Below are positions 50,469 through 59,700 of a DNA stretch of 64,000 nucleotides, one piece after another. Every line of letters begins with the position of its first letter. Position 1 is the stretch's first letter. Origin of the DNA: Bacteroidales bacterium (GTDB lineage Bacteria; Bacteroidota; Bacteroidia; Bacteroidales; UBA932); NCBI GenBank assembly GCA_017651465.1, contig JAGCCX010000022.1, positions 1-64,000 of the forward strand. The letters run 5' to 3'. A program made the translations under genes and the position numbers. A model generated the notes under the pieces. That model saw only the letters and a list, made by a program, of their open reading frames with translations, did no database searches and had not been told where the DNA came from.

Positions 50469-51783
50469 CTTTGAGGTTTGAATTATAAATACTTACCGAC
50501 ATATAACTGCCGTATATGTTGCCTATGTACAGGAACGCGCCCAGCAGTCCCGGTACTATGGTTTTCCAATTGGCGGGCCCGTCCTTGACCCAGTGCTCCG
50601 CGGTGATGGCTCCGAATACTCCGGTTAGCAGGAAGGCCGATACTCCCTCGCCCAGTTTGCCCGCGTAAATCTTGCCCGCACCGGGGATTATGGCCGACGC
50701 TATGGCGGCTACCGCAGGGCTTTTGGCGCGTTTTACATAGCGCGAGTCGTATATTCCGCACAGTGTGTGCTCGGCTTCCTGGAGGGCGAAGTCGTTGAAT
50801 GCAAAGCTCGCACTGGCTTGCTTGAAGGCATCCGGGTCGTCCCTCAGGAGGGCGAGTCCTGAGAGCTGAAGGTCGCGCAGCTCGGTGTAGGGGCCGTCGT
50901 AGCTCTTGAGGCCGGCCACAGGGGTGGTGAAGTCGCCCATATGGGCGGAGACTGCAGCGGAGTAAAAGAGGGAGCGGTCGTAGAAAAATGACTCCCTGGG
51001 TATGCTTTGGAAGTATTGCCGGGCCTGGGGGAGTTGCTTGAGGTTGTAGTTTGCCCAGCCGCGGAGGAAGGAGAGGGTATCGGAGGGGGTAAAGCAGGGG
51101 GACGAAACCAGTTTGAGTGCGTCTTGCTTTAGGTCGTTGTCTATTAGGTACAGGGCAAATTCGTAGTCGGCGGAGATATTTTTGGTCGCTGACGGTATTC
51201 CGGGCGCCTCCCGTTCGTAAGGGCCAAGGTCGGCTCCCGGAATGCCGTCAGCAGCCCCTTCGCCAGTGACAGCGCCTGGTGCCTGACGGCTACTCCCGTT
51301 CGTAAGGGCCAAGGTCGTAGCCGTCAGGGCTCCGGCGCCAGTACTCTCGTTCGTAAGGGCCAAGGTCGTAGCCGTCAGGGCCCCGGCGCCAGTACTCCCG
51401 TTCGTCAGGGCCCTATGGGTGTATGCTTCCGGGCCTTCTTCGATGCCGAGAGGGGGACGGGGGAGGCTGTAGTCGGCGGTACCTATCTTGGAGGCCCTGA
51501 GCAGCCTGTCCGATGTGGCGAGTATGCCTCGTACGGGCCCTATTTCCCGTACGGCCTGCCGCAGGAACAGTACGTTGGGAGGATTGTAGTAGTTGTGTCC
51601 CAGAATCTGCCGTCCTATCGTTATGGCGGCTTTTTCAATGCCGTTGGCGCTTTTCGGGAAAGTTTCCCTGACTGTCAGGGAGTCGAAGTCTGCGTGCAGC
51701 ATAAGATCCCGCTCCTGCTGGGCACAAAGGGGGGTGGAGGCCAGCAGCAGCAAGTATGCGGCAGCTATGAGAGGCCTGTTCAT
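50407..51783 (-). CDS. Exported protein with DUF5683-like end and in-frame repeat insertion
   Basis: The 458-residue protein has a signal peptide (MNRPLIAAAYLLLLASTPLCAQ). A helical N-terminal part is interrupted at residues about 124-199 by a Gly/Ala/Thr-rich tract. Its 17-residue unit (TGAGALTATTLALTNES) is repeated, encoded by 51-bp repeats. The helical part resumes at SADYEFALYLIDNDLKQDALKLV, a TPR-like sequence. The C-terminus has AIIPGAGKIYAGKLGEGVSAF, a PGxGxxYxG membrane motif of the DUF5683/TM2 type. It overlaps the LolA-like gene by 4 bases and the next gene by 62 bases. Function unknown; probably an envelope protein. Confidence 0.65.
   Translation of the reverse strand: MNRPLIAAAYLLLLASTPLCAQQERDLMLHADFDSLTVRETFPKSANGIEKAAITIGRQILGHNYYNPPNVLFLRQAVREIGPVRGILATSDRLLRASKIGTADYSLPRPPLGIEEGPEAYTHRALTNGSTGAGALTATTLALTNESTGAGALTATTLALTNGSSRQAPGAVTGEGAADGIPGADLGPYEREAPGIPSATKNISADYEFALYLIDNDLKQDALKLVSSPCFTPSDTLSFLRGWANYNLKQLPQARQYFQSIPRESFFYDRSLFYSAAVSAHMGDFTTPVAGLKSYDGPYTELRDLQLSGLALLRDDPDAFKQASASFAFNDFALQEAEHTLCGIYDSRYVKRAKSPAVAAIASAIIPGAGKIYAGKLGEGVSAFLLTGVFGAITAEHWVKDGPANWKTIVPGLLGAFLYIGNIYGSYMSVSIYNSNLKDAQDTAVLYNIHIPLRSVFK
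51191..51412. repeat. Palindromic/tandem repeat cluster inside an exported-protein gene
   Basis: The unit CTCCCGTTCGTAAGGGCC (continuing AAGGTCG) occurs at 51208, 51293 and 51344, with a diverged fourth copy at 51395. The last three are spaced 51 bases apart. The first copy is bounded by arms GACGGTATTCCGGG (51191-51204) and its near-complement (51236-51249). The second is bounded by CCTGACGGCTAC (51282-51293) and its perfect complement (51317-51328). Thus the core is constant while the pairing arms change. All remain in frame. Confidence 0.78.
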
Positions 51784-52481
51784 CGGGAGGCCTCGGGGAG
51801 TTTCATAGGGGTAGCGTCGGCGGGTACCTGGAAAGAGAAGGCAGGGTCGTCCACATCCACCTTTACGGAGGAGTAGATGGTCCTTACCACGGAAGAGTCC
51901 TTGCCCTCGCCGAAGTTGATGTCGGTCATACGCAGCGGCAGGGTCAAGCGCCCGAAACGCTTATAATCAGAGAGATATTTCTTGCTGAGAAGCTTCCCGC
52001 CGGCGTCGGTGTAGGCGCAATATATGGGGAGATAATCCTCATACACAATTTCTACCGCAGGGCGGGAAGGGTCCGCTGCGGCGAAAGTCTTTTTGATTAA
52101 GCCGTCCTCGCGTGTGCTGGACGTCTGTTTGTAGCCGTAAGCTCCAAGTCCGAGGTCGTCGATGCGTCCGCTCATAAAGAGCCACAGCAGGTCTGTGCTC
52201 GAACTAAGTTCGGAGTCGGTCTTGGTCATTACCTCGTTGGTGCCAGGGTAATACACCTGCATCTCACCCTTGGTGTTGGTGACCATATAATAGGCCCTGG
52301 GGCTACGGAAATAAGTCACCAGGCGTCCATTGCCGTTGCAATAGACGCTCTTGGTGACTGTAGCAACTTTGCCGCCCGCCACGGACTTGATTTGCACGTC
52401 GGCGCTTACCTTCCTCTGCGCGTGCAGGGGAAGTACGGCCGCGGCGAGCAGCAAAGTGATTATGGTTCTACCTAAGTTCAA
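51780..52481 (-). CDS. LolA-like periplasmic lipoprotein-carrier protein
   Basis: The 233-residue protein has a signal peptide (MNLGRTIITLLLAAAVLPLHAQ). It reads as a half-barrel of beta strands, with YFRSPRAYYMVTNTKGEMQVYYPGTNEV, like the LolA/LolB-type fold that carries lipoproteins or related lipids through the periplasm. The C-terminal strand ends in SFQVPADATPMKLP. Similarity is by pattern only, so LolA itself is not certain. It lies between the TM2 gene and the two exported-protein genes in the operon. Confidence 0.65.
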   Translation of the reverse strand: MNLGRTIITLLLAAAVLPLHAQRKVSADVQIKSVAGGKVATVTKSVYCNGNGRLVTYFRSPRAYYMVTNTKGEMQVYYPGTNEVMTKTDSELSSSTDLLWLFMSGRIDDLGLGAYGYKQTSSTREDGLIKKTFAAADPSRPAVEIVYEDYLPIYCAYTDAGGKLLSKKYLSDYKRFGRLTLPLRMTDINFGEGKDSSVVRTIYSSVKVDVDDPAFSFQVPADATPMKLPEASR

Positions 52482-52484
52482 GGA

Positions 52485-52895
52485 TTAGATCCACATAAAG
52501 AATTTACGGTTGTTGATATACTGGCCGATATCGTTGTTGATCGTGCCGATTATAAGCATAACCAGGTCAACAGTGGGGACGATACCGAAGATACCGGCGA
52601 AGGTAAACGTGTAGATGGCCCACATAGCAGGTGAGGTGCCCATGTAGTGACGGTGGATACCGAAACCACCCAGAAGGAAGTTGAGTACGAGTGCAACGGC
52701 GGGTTGGATTTCACTCTTGCTCACGGTAGGCAGGTTGGCTGCGAGGGGAGCAGCTTCTGCAACCTCAATGGTTAATACCTCCTCGGCGTTCTCGATGAGA
52801 GCGTCGATAGCGTTGTTGTCAACTTTGTAGTTGGCGGCGTTTGCAGCGATGGCCATGCCAAAGACTGCAGCAATGATAAGAACTAATTTTTTCAT
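52485..52895 (-). CDS. Small TM2-domain protein with signal peptide
   Basis: The 136-residue protein has a signal peptide (MKKLVLIIAAVFGMAIAANA), an acidic middle part, and a C-terminal TM2 domain (ALVLNFLLGGFGIHRHYMGT ... FTFAGIFGIVPTVDLVMLIIG). TM2 proteins have two membrane helices joined by a short turn; their function is mostly unknown. It carries two CATG sites (52641 and 52854) within 411 bases, remarkable in this window. It follows fprA by 24 bases and starts the envelope gene group. Confidence 0.75.
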   Translation of the reverse strand: MKKLVLIIAAVFGMAIAANAANYKVDNNAIDALIENAEEVLTIEVAEAAPLAANLPTVSKSEIQPAVALVLNFLLGGFGIHRHYMGTSPAMWAIYTFTFAGIFGIVPTVDLVMLIIGTINNDIGQYINNRKFFMWI

Positions 52896-52919
52896 AATAT
52901 AAAGAATGAATTAAAAAAG

Positions 52920-54104
52920 TTATTTCAGGATAGCGTCGGCCAATGCATCCATTGCGGGGAAATCCTCGCGGTGCATACGGCTGCGAATGGTCACCATCGG
53001 CTCCACGATCTCTATTTCTTTCATAGCGCCGAGCAATTCTTTCATCACCCTTCCGGCACTGGGGGCCCAGGATCCGTTCTCCAGCAGTCCCACCTTCTTG
53101 CGCTGCCAGCCCTTGATCTGCAGGCGGTGCAGGAATTCGTACATAGGGGTGAACAGGCCGGCGTCGTACGAAGCGGCGGCGAGTATTATCTTGGGGTAGC
53201 GGAACGCATCCTCCACGTTCTCGGCGATGTCGGTGCGGCTCAGGTCGCTTACCACCACCTTGCCTGCGCCCTTGGTACGGAGTATCTGGGCCAGCATCTC
53301 TGCGGCGGCCAGGGTGCCTCCGTGGATGGATGCGCAGGCTATGAAGATGCCTTCCGATTCACTGTCATAGCGGCTCCAGACGTCGTACAGATGGATGTAT
53401 TCCTGCAGGTTGTCTTCCAGCAGGGGGCCGTGCAGGGGGCGTATCGCCTTGATGGGGAGAGCGGCGGCCTTCTTGAGGAGCTGCTGCACCTGGGTGCCGT
53501 ATTTACCTACGATGTTGAAGTAGTAGCGCCGTGCCTCGCAGGCCCAGTCGTCGTCATCGCGGCCGTAGAATCCGCACTTGCCCAGGGCGCCGAACTTGCC
53601 GAAGCCGTCTGCGCTGTAAAGCACTCCGTCGGCATCGTCGAAACTCACCATAACCTCGGGCCAGTGCACCATAGGGGCGGCCACAAAGTGCAGCGTGTGG
53701 GTGCCGAGGGGCAGGGTGTCCCCCTCTTTGATGGCTAGGGTGCGGCCCTCCAGCTTGATATCCGGGAAGAACTGGGGCAGCATCCTGAGAGCCTGCGCGC
53801 TGGCAACCAGCGTTACGGAAGGATAGTAACGCAGCGCCTTTGCAATGAGGGCCGAATGGTCCGGCTCCATATGATGGACCACCAGATAGTCGGGTTCGCG
53901 CCCCGCAAGGGCTTCGTTGAGGTTGGCGAGCCATTCTGTGCCCTTGCGGGCGTCGGAAGTGTCGAGGATTGCTATTTTGGAGTCGCGTATGAGGTAGGAG
54001 TTGTAAGACACTCCTTCCGGCACAACATATTGACTTTCAAACAGATCGATGTCAAGGTCGTCTGAGCCGATATAGAATACTTTTTCGCTTAGCTGGCGTA
54101 CCAT
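52920..54104 (-). CDS. fprA: FprA-type flavodiiron protein (oxygen/NO reductase)
   Basis: The start is the ATG at 54104 (MVRQLSEKVFYIG); a longer frame would cross the promoter. The 394-residue protein has a metallo-beta-lactamase-like domain with di-iron ligands HxExDH as HMEPDH (78-83), then MVHWPEVM, YSADGFGKFG and RPLHGP. A flavodoxin domain follows from about residue 250 (IFIACASIHGGTLAAAEML). Such proteins reduce oxygen or nitric oxide to protect anaerobes. The gene leads the operon of envelope, DNA-repair and tRNA-modification genes. Confidence 0.92.
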   Translation of the reverse strand: MVRQLSEKVFYIGSDDLDIDLFESQYVVPEGVSYNSYLIRDSKIAILDTSDARKGTEWLANLNEALAGREPDYLVVHHMEPDHSALIAKALRYYPSVTLVASAQALRMLPQFFPDIKLEGRTLAIKEGDTLPLGTHTLHFVAAPMVHWPEVMVSFDDADGVLYSADGFGKFGALGKCGFYGRDDDDWACEARRYYFNIVGKYGTQVQQLLKKAAALPIKAIRPLHGPLLEDNLQEYIHLYDVWSRYDSESEGIFIACASIHGGTLAAAEMLAQILRTKGAGKVVVSDLSRTDIAENVEDAFRYPKIILAAASYDAGLFTPMYEFLHRLQIKGWQRKKVGLLENGSWAPSAGRVMKELLGAMKEIEIVEPMVTIRSRMHREDFPAMDALADAILK

Positions 54105-54132
54105 TAGTGTGGTTTGTTGTTTTTGTAAAAAA

Positions 54133-54164
54133 CAAATGTACTGAAAAAAAGAAATAATCACAAA
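54133..54164 (-). promoter_or_regulatory. Promoter of fprA and its operon
   Basis: Minus-strand TACATTTG (plus-strand CAAATGTA, 54133-54140) and TTTG (CAAA, 54161-54164), 20 bases apart. The start codon is 28 bases downstream. Confidence 0.65.
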
Positions 54165-54219
54165 ATTCCGGCCAAGAATGCGCTTTCTGCGCCGTTCTGG
54201 CTGCGGTACAATGCAAGTT

Positions 54220-55728
54220 CTACAGGTTGGCTATCACACTGTCGAAGCTCGAATCGGGGTGCAGCGAATGCTTCTGGAGGTTGCTGTGATACGAGTACAC
54301 CGTGGTGACGGACATATTGAGTACCTTGGCGATTTTCTGCCTCTTGGCAATGCCCATACGGATAAGGGCCAGGATGCGGAGCTCCGTTGACAGCACCCCC
54401 TTTTCAGGCATCTCCAGGCGGTATTCGGGCTGCATATGGCTGTTGACATTGTCCACGAAGTCGGGGAAGATTCCCAGGAAAGCCGAATCGAAGTGGGCCA
54501 GGAGGCCGTCGAACTCACCCGCGGCGAACGAGGGCTGGCGGAGCATTGCCGACACCGCCGGGGCGCCGTCCTGCCGGAGAGTGTGCCGCAGCGACGAGCG
54601 GTATTCGTCAACCTTGTTGAGGTAATCCACGCACTTCTCCATATACATAGCCAGGAAGTTGTCCTTGATGCGCGAAACCTCGCTCAACTGCCGGCGCGAC
54701 TGGTCAAGCCGCGAGGAATAGCGGGCAAGCAGGAAGATCGACACGATGGCCACGAAGAGCAGCAGCGCGATGGAAACGCTGGTAACGTAGTACGCCCTCT
54801 TCTTCTGGCCCTGCTGCTCCAGAAGCACGTTCATAATCTCGAGCTCGGAGCGAATGACATCCTCGTAGCGGGACTCGTAGTGCGATGAGTAGGCGTCCTT
54901 GAGGGTTATGCGCATATAGCGGTCGGCGCGCTCGATATCGCCCGAGCGGAAAAGGATGCGGGCGAGCTCGTACAAGGCATTGTACGCTTTGACTCCCAGC
55001 CTCATATCGCACTCGGCCGAGCGGGCGAAATAGCTCACCGCGCTGTCGGTATCGTCTTCGTACAGGTATTCCCTGGCGAGGAAGTAGTACTGCTTGGCGG
55101 TGTCGTTGGGGCTTTTGAGCCGGCAGTTCAGCAGCCTCTCAAGGGAGCCCTCCGAATTGCCCTCCTCGCGCAAGATAGTGTTGAGGTAGTAGGCACATTC
55201 GACGCTCGTGCTGTCGCTCTCCCACCATTTTTCGATCACATCCTTGCGGGCCTGGGCGTATTCCGGATGGTCGATGAAGAGCTTGCTGTAAATGTGGTAG
55301 GCCGCAAAACAATAGATGCCGAGGGCCTCAGGCTGCATTGCCACGGTGTCGATGCGAGAAAGGACATTCAGGGCCGTGCGCAGCGAGTCCATCCTGTAGA
55401 GTATGTTTGCGTAGCAGCACTGGCTTATCTTTTTCTGGCGCTCGTCGGTGCCAAGGAGCAGCATATCGCTCACCGTGCCGTAGCACGATTCGATGTCGCG
55501 GTAGAACTGCATCTTCTCCAGTTTGAAAGAGGCTTCCCACCTCTCGGAGTCGCTGTCGGCCTTTAAATACAGCATCTCCAGGGAGTCCTGCCTGGCGTTC
55601 TGGGTAAGGTCGTAATAGTCCTTAAGCTCGATGGAGCGGTCGAGCGCGTGGAAATAATTCCTGCCCGGGGAGGAGCAGCCCAGGAGAGCGAAAAAGCAGG
55701 CCAATAGGGCAAAACAAGAATTTCTCAT
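54220..55728 (-). CDS. DUF6377-type membrane regulator with TPR region and HTH
   Basis: The 502-residue protein has a lipoprotein-like N-terminus (FALLACFFALLGCS). A helical TPR-like sensor region covers about 25-310, and one transmembrane helix about 324-345 (VSIALLLFVAIVSIFLLA). A cytoplasmic part ends in a LuxR-like helix-turn-helix (LSTELRILALIRMGIAKRQKIAKVLNMSVTTVYSYHSNLQ). This is the layout of Bacteroidota DUF6377 proteins, proposed one-component regulators. It diverges from uptake locus 2, so it most likely senses that substrate or its breakdown product in the periplasm and controls the SusC/SusD genes. Confidence 0.78.
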   Translation of the reverse strand: MRNSCFALLACFFALLGCSSPGRNYFHALDRSIELKDYYDLTQNARQDSLEMLYLKADSDSERWEASFKLEKMQFYRDIESCYGTVSDMLLLGTDERQKKISQCCYANILYRMDSLRTALNVLSRIDTVAMQPEALGIYCFAAYHIYSKLFIDHPEYAQARKDVIEKWWESDSTSVECAYYLNTILREEGNSEGSLERLLNCRLKSPNDTAKQYYFLAREYLYEDDTDSAVSYFARSAECDMRLGVKAYNALYELARILFRSGDIERADRYMRITLKDAYSSHYESRYEDVIRSELEIMNVLLEQQGQKKRAYYVTSVSIALLLFVAIVSIFLLARYSSRLDQSRRQLSEVSRIKDNFLAMYMEKCVDYLNKVDEYRSSLRHTLRQDGAPAVSAMLRQPSFAAGEFDGLLAHFDSAFLGIFPDFVDNVNSHMQPEYRLEMPEKGVLSTELRILALIRMGIAKRQKIAKVLNMSVTTVYSYHSNLQKHSLHPDSSFDSVIANL

Positions 55729-55732
55729 ACCG

Positions 55733-55764
55733 CAAATATAGTAAAATAGTCTTGTTTTTACAAT
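55733..55764 (-). promoter_or_regulatory. Promoter of the DUF6377 regulator
   Basis: Minus-strand TATATTTG (plus-strand CAAATATA, 55733-55740), with a weaker -33 (plus-strand CAAT, 55761-55764). The -7 box lies 4 bases before the ATG, so the transcript is probably leaderless. Confidence 0.5.
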
Positions 55765-55799
55765 CTGCTAAAAATAGTTAAATGCTTATATATCAAAGT

Positions 55800-55868
55800 T
55801 AACAAGGTTTTCAAACTCTTGTTTATTTTGAAGCTCCGTCGGGGCGGCTTTTTTTTCTTGTAGTTTTG
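55800..55868 (+). promoter_or_regulatory. Leader region of locus 2: hairpin, T-tract and -7 box
   Basis: AACAAGGTTT and AAACTCTTGTT (55801-55823) can form a ten-pair hairpin with one bulge. A GC-rich stretch and a run of T follow (about 55831-55858), terminator-like but with a weak stem. TAGTTTTG (55861-55868) fits a -7 box 26 bases before the EEP start. Either an attenuated leader or a promoter region. Confidence 0.35.
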
Positions 55869-55894
55869 TATCAAACACATTCATTAATAACGCG

Positions 55895-56761
55895 ATGAAG
55901 AGGCTCATTGTTGCTGTACTGTTGCTTTCTGCCGCTTGCTCCTGCGGCAGCCTCGCCCTCAGGACCGGATCGTACAACCTTTGGCGCTCCGACCTCGGCA
56001 AAGACGACTATGCCTGGAACCAGCGCAAACACAGGCTCGTGCTGTCCATCAAAGACATCGACTACGACCTGTTCGGTGCCGAAGAAGTGGACACCACAAT
56101 GATAAGGGAGCTTCCGCTTCTCTTCAAAGAGGCCGGCCTCGATTATGAAATATTCATCTTCAGCCCCTACCGCGCCGACGGCGGAACGGGCAACAAGGCC
56201 CAGGCCATAATCTACAAGCCCTCCCGTCTCAAGATGCTGGGCGACCATCATTTCTGGTTCTCCGAAACCCCCGATACCATAAGCGGCGGCTGGGACGAAA
56301 TGAAATTCCGTCGCGGAGGCTGCTGCGCGCAGTTCAAGGACCTCAAAAGCGGCAGGTCCTTTTTCTTTATGCTCTCCCATATGCCTCTCGGCCCCGAGGC
56401 CAACGAGCACGCTGCCCATATATTGCTTCAAAGGGCGGAAATGTATAACCCCGAGCAGCTTCCGGCCATATTCGTGGGAGACCTCAACACCAGGCCCGAC
56501 AGCCCCAGCTCGCAGATACTCAGGTCTTACTGGACCGACGTTTACCAGTTCCTGCCGGCCGGCAAGCGCCAGGGCCCCCAGGGAACATTCAATTCCCATA
56601 ACGTCGAAAAGGATATGGAAAGCGCCCAGCGCATCGACTATATCTACTTCCGCGGCAGCAAGATAGCGCCCCGGAACTACTGCTGCTTTGACAGGCTGTA
56701 CGACGGCCTGTACCCTTCTGATCACTGCGCGATTTACTCCGACATTATCATCTTGAAATAA
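55895..56761 (+). CDS. Exported EEP-fold phosphodiesterase (locus 2, first gene)
   Basis: The 288-residue protein has a signal sequence with cysteines suited to lipid attachment (MKRLIVAVLLLSAACSCG). It is nearly all EEP domain: Asn28 in SYNLW, Glu63/Glu64 in GAEEVD, His162 in LSHMPLG, Asp196 and Asn198 in VGDLNTR, Asp248 in RIDYIYF, and Asp276-His277 in SDHCAIY form the complete metal-dependent active site. It should cleave phosphodiesters or phosphomonoesters outside the cytoplasm. It precedes susC by 12 bases, giving a hydrolase-transporter operon. Nuclease, phospholipase C-like and sugar-phosphatase activities are all possible. Confidence 0.85.
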   Translation: MKRLIVAVLLLSAACSCGSLALRTGSYNLWRSDLGKDDYAWNQRKHRLVLSIKDIDYDLFGAEEVDTTMIRELPLLFKEAGLDYEIFIFSPYRADGGTGNKAQAIIYKPSRLKMLGDHHFWFSETPDTISGGWDEMKFRRGGCCAQFKDLKSGRSFFFMLSHMPLGPEANEHAAHILLQRAEMYNPEQLPAIFVGDLNTRPDSPSSQILRSYWTDVYQFLPAGKRQGPQGTFNSHNVEKDMESAQRIDYIYFRGSKIAPRNYCCFDRLYDGLYPSDHCAIYSDIIILK

Positions 56762-56773
56762 CACCAAGCTCTT

Positions 56774-59700
56774 ATGAAACAACTACTTAAGCGAGCCGTA
56801 CCACTGCTCTCCGCCCTACTTCTCCTGGGCGCTGCCGCCTGGGGCCAGACGCACCAGGTATCCGGCAAGGTTACAGACGCTTCCACCGGCGAACCGGTTC
56901 CGGGCGCCGCCGTACTTGTAAAGGGCGGTACCGGAGGAACGGTAACAGACGTTTCCGGAATCTACTCACTGGCCGTAGCACCCGACGCCACGCTTGTTTG
57001 CTCCTGCATCGGTTTTTCCGATGTGGAGATGCCGGTCGGTGGCCGCGCGGTTATCGACTTCTCCCTCAAAGTAGATGCTGAAATGCTTGAAGAGACCGTG
57101 GTGGTAGGCTATGGTACCCTCAAGAAGTCCCAGCTCGTGGGCAGCGTGGAGAACGTATCGGGCGAGGTGCTCGAAGACCGCTCCAACTCCAACATTACCC
57201 GTTCCCTCCAGGGCGAGGTTGCCGGCCTTAACATTATCCAGTCCGACGGCAAGCCCACGCACGGGGGCGCGGTGTACATCCGCGGAGGCGCAACATCTTA
57301 TGTGTCAAGAGGTTCCGCTGGCGGATCCAAAACCGCCTACTCGATAGGCCAGGGCGGCGGCGCCCTGGTGCTCATCGACGGGGTGGAAGGCGAAATGGCC
57401 TCCGTCAACCCCAACGACGTAGAGAGCATCTCGGTGCTCAAGGATGCATCTTCCTCCGTCATTTACGGCGCACGCGCGGCCTACGGCGTGATTCTCATCA
57501 CCACCAAGAACGCCAAGGAAGACAAAATCTCCGTCAACTACAGCGGCTCGGTATCGGTCAACACCCGCACCGTACGCTGGGAAGACAGGGTGGTTACCGA
57601 CGGCCTCACCTTCGTGGAGAACTTCTACGAGCACTGGCTCGGGCACGACGCCACGCCCCAGGCCGAGGGCAAGCTCCCCACCAAGATGAACATTTACCAG
57701 ATCCCTTCCGATTACCTGGAGCGTTACCGCCAGCACGTGGCCAATGGCGACACGAACAGCTCCGAACTCTGGGACGGACGCTGGCTGTACTACTCCGACA
57801 CCAACTATATCGGACTGTTCTACAAGCCCGTCAATACCACCACCACCCACAACATCAGCGTAAACGGTACTTCGGGCAAGGTTAGCTACGGCGTGTCAGG
57901 GCGCTACTACACCCAGGATGCCATCTACAAACTGGGCAACGAAAGCTACGGCGCATACAACCTGCGCGCTAAGTTAAAGCTGCAGATAAATAATTGGCTG
58001 TCAATCGACAACAACACTTCGATGTACAAGATGGACTACACCCAGCCCATCTTCTCCAAGAATGACGGCAATGTGGGCAGCCAGCTGAGGCAGATTGCAA
58101 TGATGGGTATCCCCTGTATTCCCGTATTCAACGAGGACGGCACCTACACCGTGGCCGCGGCGGCCGGCGGATATGCCGCCTTCAACGACGGCAACTCTTC
58201 GCAGGAAGACCATCGTCTTACCGTCACCACCGCCTCGGGAATCACAATCGAACCCTTCAAGGACGTGTTCAACGTACGCGGCGAGTTCGCCTTCAAGTCC
58301 ACCCGCCGGGGGCTCGACCGCTACGTGGCGCCCGTGGCCTACAGCGTGTCTCCCGGAGCAATGACCGACTACGTCAAGCAGGTCGATTCCTACTACCGTT
58401 ACTACGACTACAACACCGAGCACATAACCGCCAACATAATCGGCACATTCACCCCTAAACTCGGTGAGAATCACAATCTTAACCTGGTGGCCGGATGGAA
58501 CCTCGAAGACAATGTGTACCATCGCCGCGGGGTGTTCCGCACCGGCATCCTGTACCCCGACAACGCCAATTTCGAGCTTATGGACGGCCAGGAGGTGGAA
58601 CTCGTGCAGGACGGCAGCTCTTACGGAATTGTGGGCTTCTTCGGGCGCGCGAACTACTCTCTTCTGAGGAGATACATCTTCGAGGTGTCCGCCCGCTACG
58701 ACGGCAGCTCAAAGTTCCCTACGTCCCAGCGCTGGGGCTTCTTCCCCTCGGCTTCGATTGGTTGGAGAATCTCTGAGGAACCCTGGATGAAGAGCACCCG
58801 CGGCTGGCTCGACAACCTCAAGCTCCGTGCTAACGCAGGCTCCCTGGGCAACGGTACCGTGGCCGCCTATGCCTTCCTCACCACCCTTGGAATCAACAAG
58901 ACCGGAGCAGTGTTCGACGGCTCGTTCCAGAACAAGGTGAGCGACCCTTCGGTAATTCCCGACAATCTCACCTGGGAGAAGGTAACTACCTATGACGCAG
59001 GACTTGACGCCGACTTCCTCCGCAGCCGTCTCTCCTTCTCGGGCGACTACTACATCCGCAACACCACCGACCTTTACATCGCAGGTCCCGAGATTCCCGC
59101 CACCTTCGGTGACAGCACGCCCAAGGGCAACTACGGCGCTCTGCAGACCCGCGGCTGGGAGCTCACCCTGTCTTGGAGAGACCAGGTCAAACTCGGCGGC
59201 AAAGACTTCTCTTACAGCGTAAAGGGAAGCCTGTGGGACAGCAGGACCTGGGTAACCAAGTACTACAACAAGTCCGGCGGTATGTTCAACTACTACGAGG
59301 GCAAGGAACTCGGAGAGATTTGGGGATTCCGCACCGACGGCCTGTTCCTTACCAATGAGGAAGCCGCCGCGTGGTACAAAGACGAATTCCACAACTTCGT
59401 CCCCGTGTCCGGACCTTACGCCGGCGATATCAAGTTCGTCGATCTCAAGCCCGACAAAGTAATCAACACGGGCTCCTGGACCCTCAAGGACCACGGCGAC
59501 CTCGACCGCATAGGCAACGAGGCTCCCCGCTACCAGTTCGGCCTCAACCTCGACTTCCGCTGGAACGGAATAGGCCTGAGCGCCTTCTTCCAGGGAGTAG
59601 GAAAGAGGGACTGGTACCCCTCGCAGGGCACCGACTTCTTCTGGGGCTCCTGGGGCAGGGCATATGCCTATATGCTTAAGGACCAGCAGTTCAACCACGT

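Noticed and set aside
51208..51412. Regular repeats resembling a CRISPR array
   Set aside because: The repeats lie in frame inside a gene, the intervening sequence is the same in each unit rather than unique, and no cas genes are nearby.
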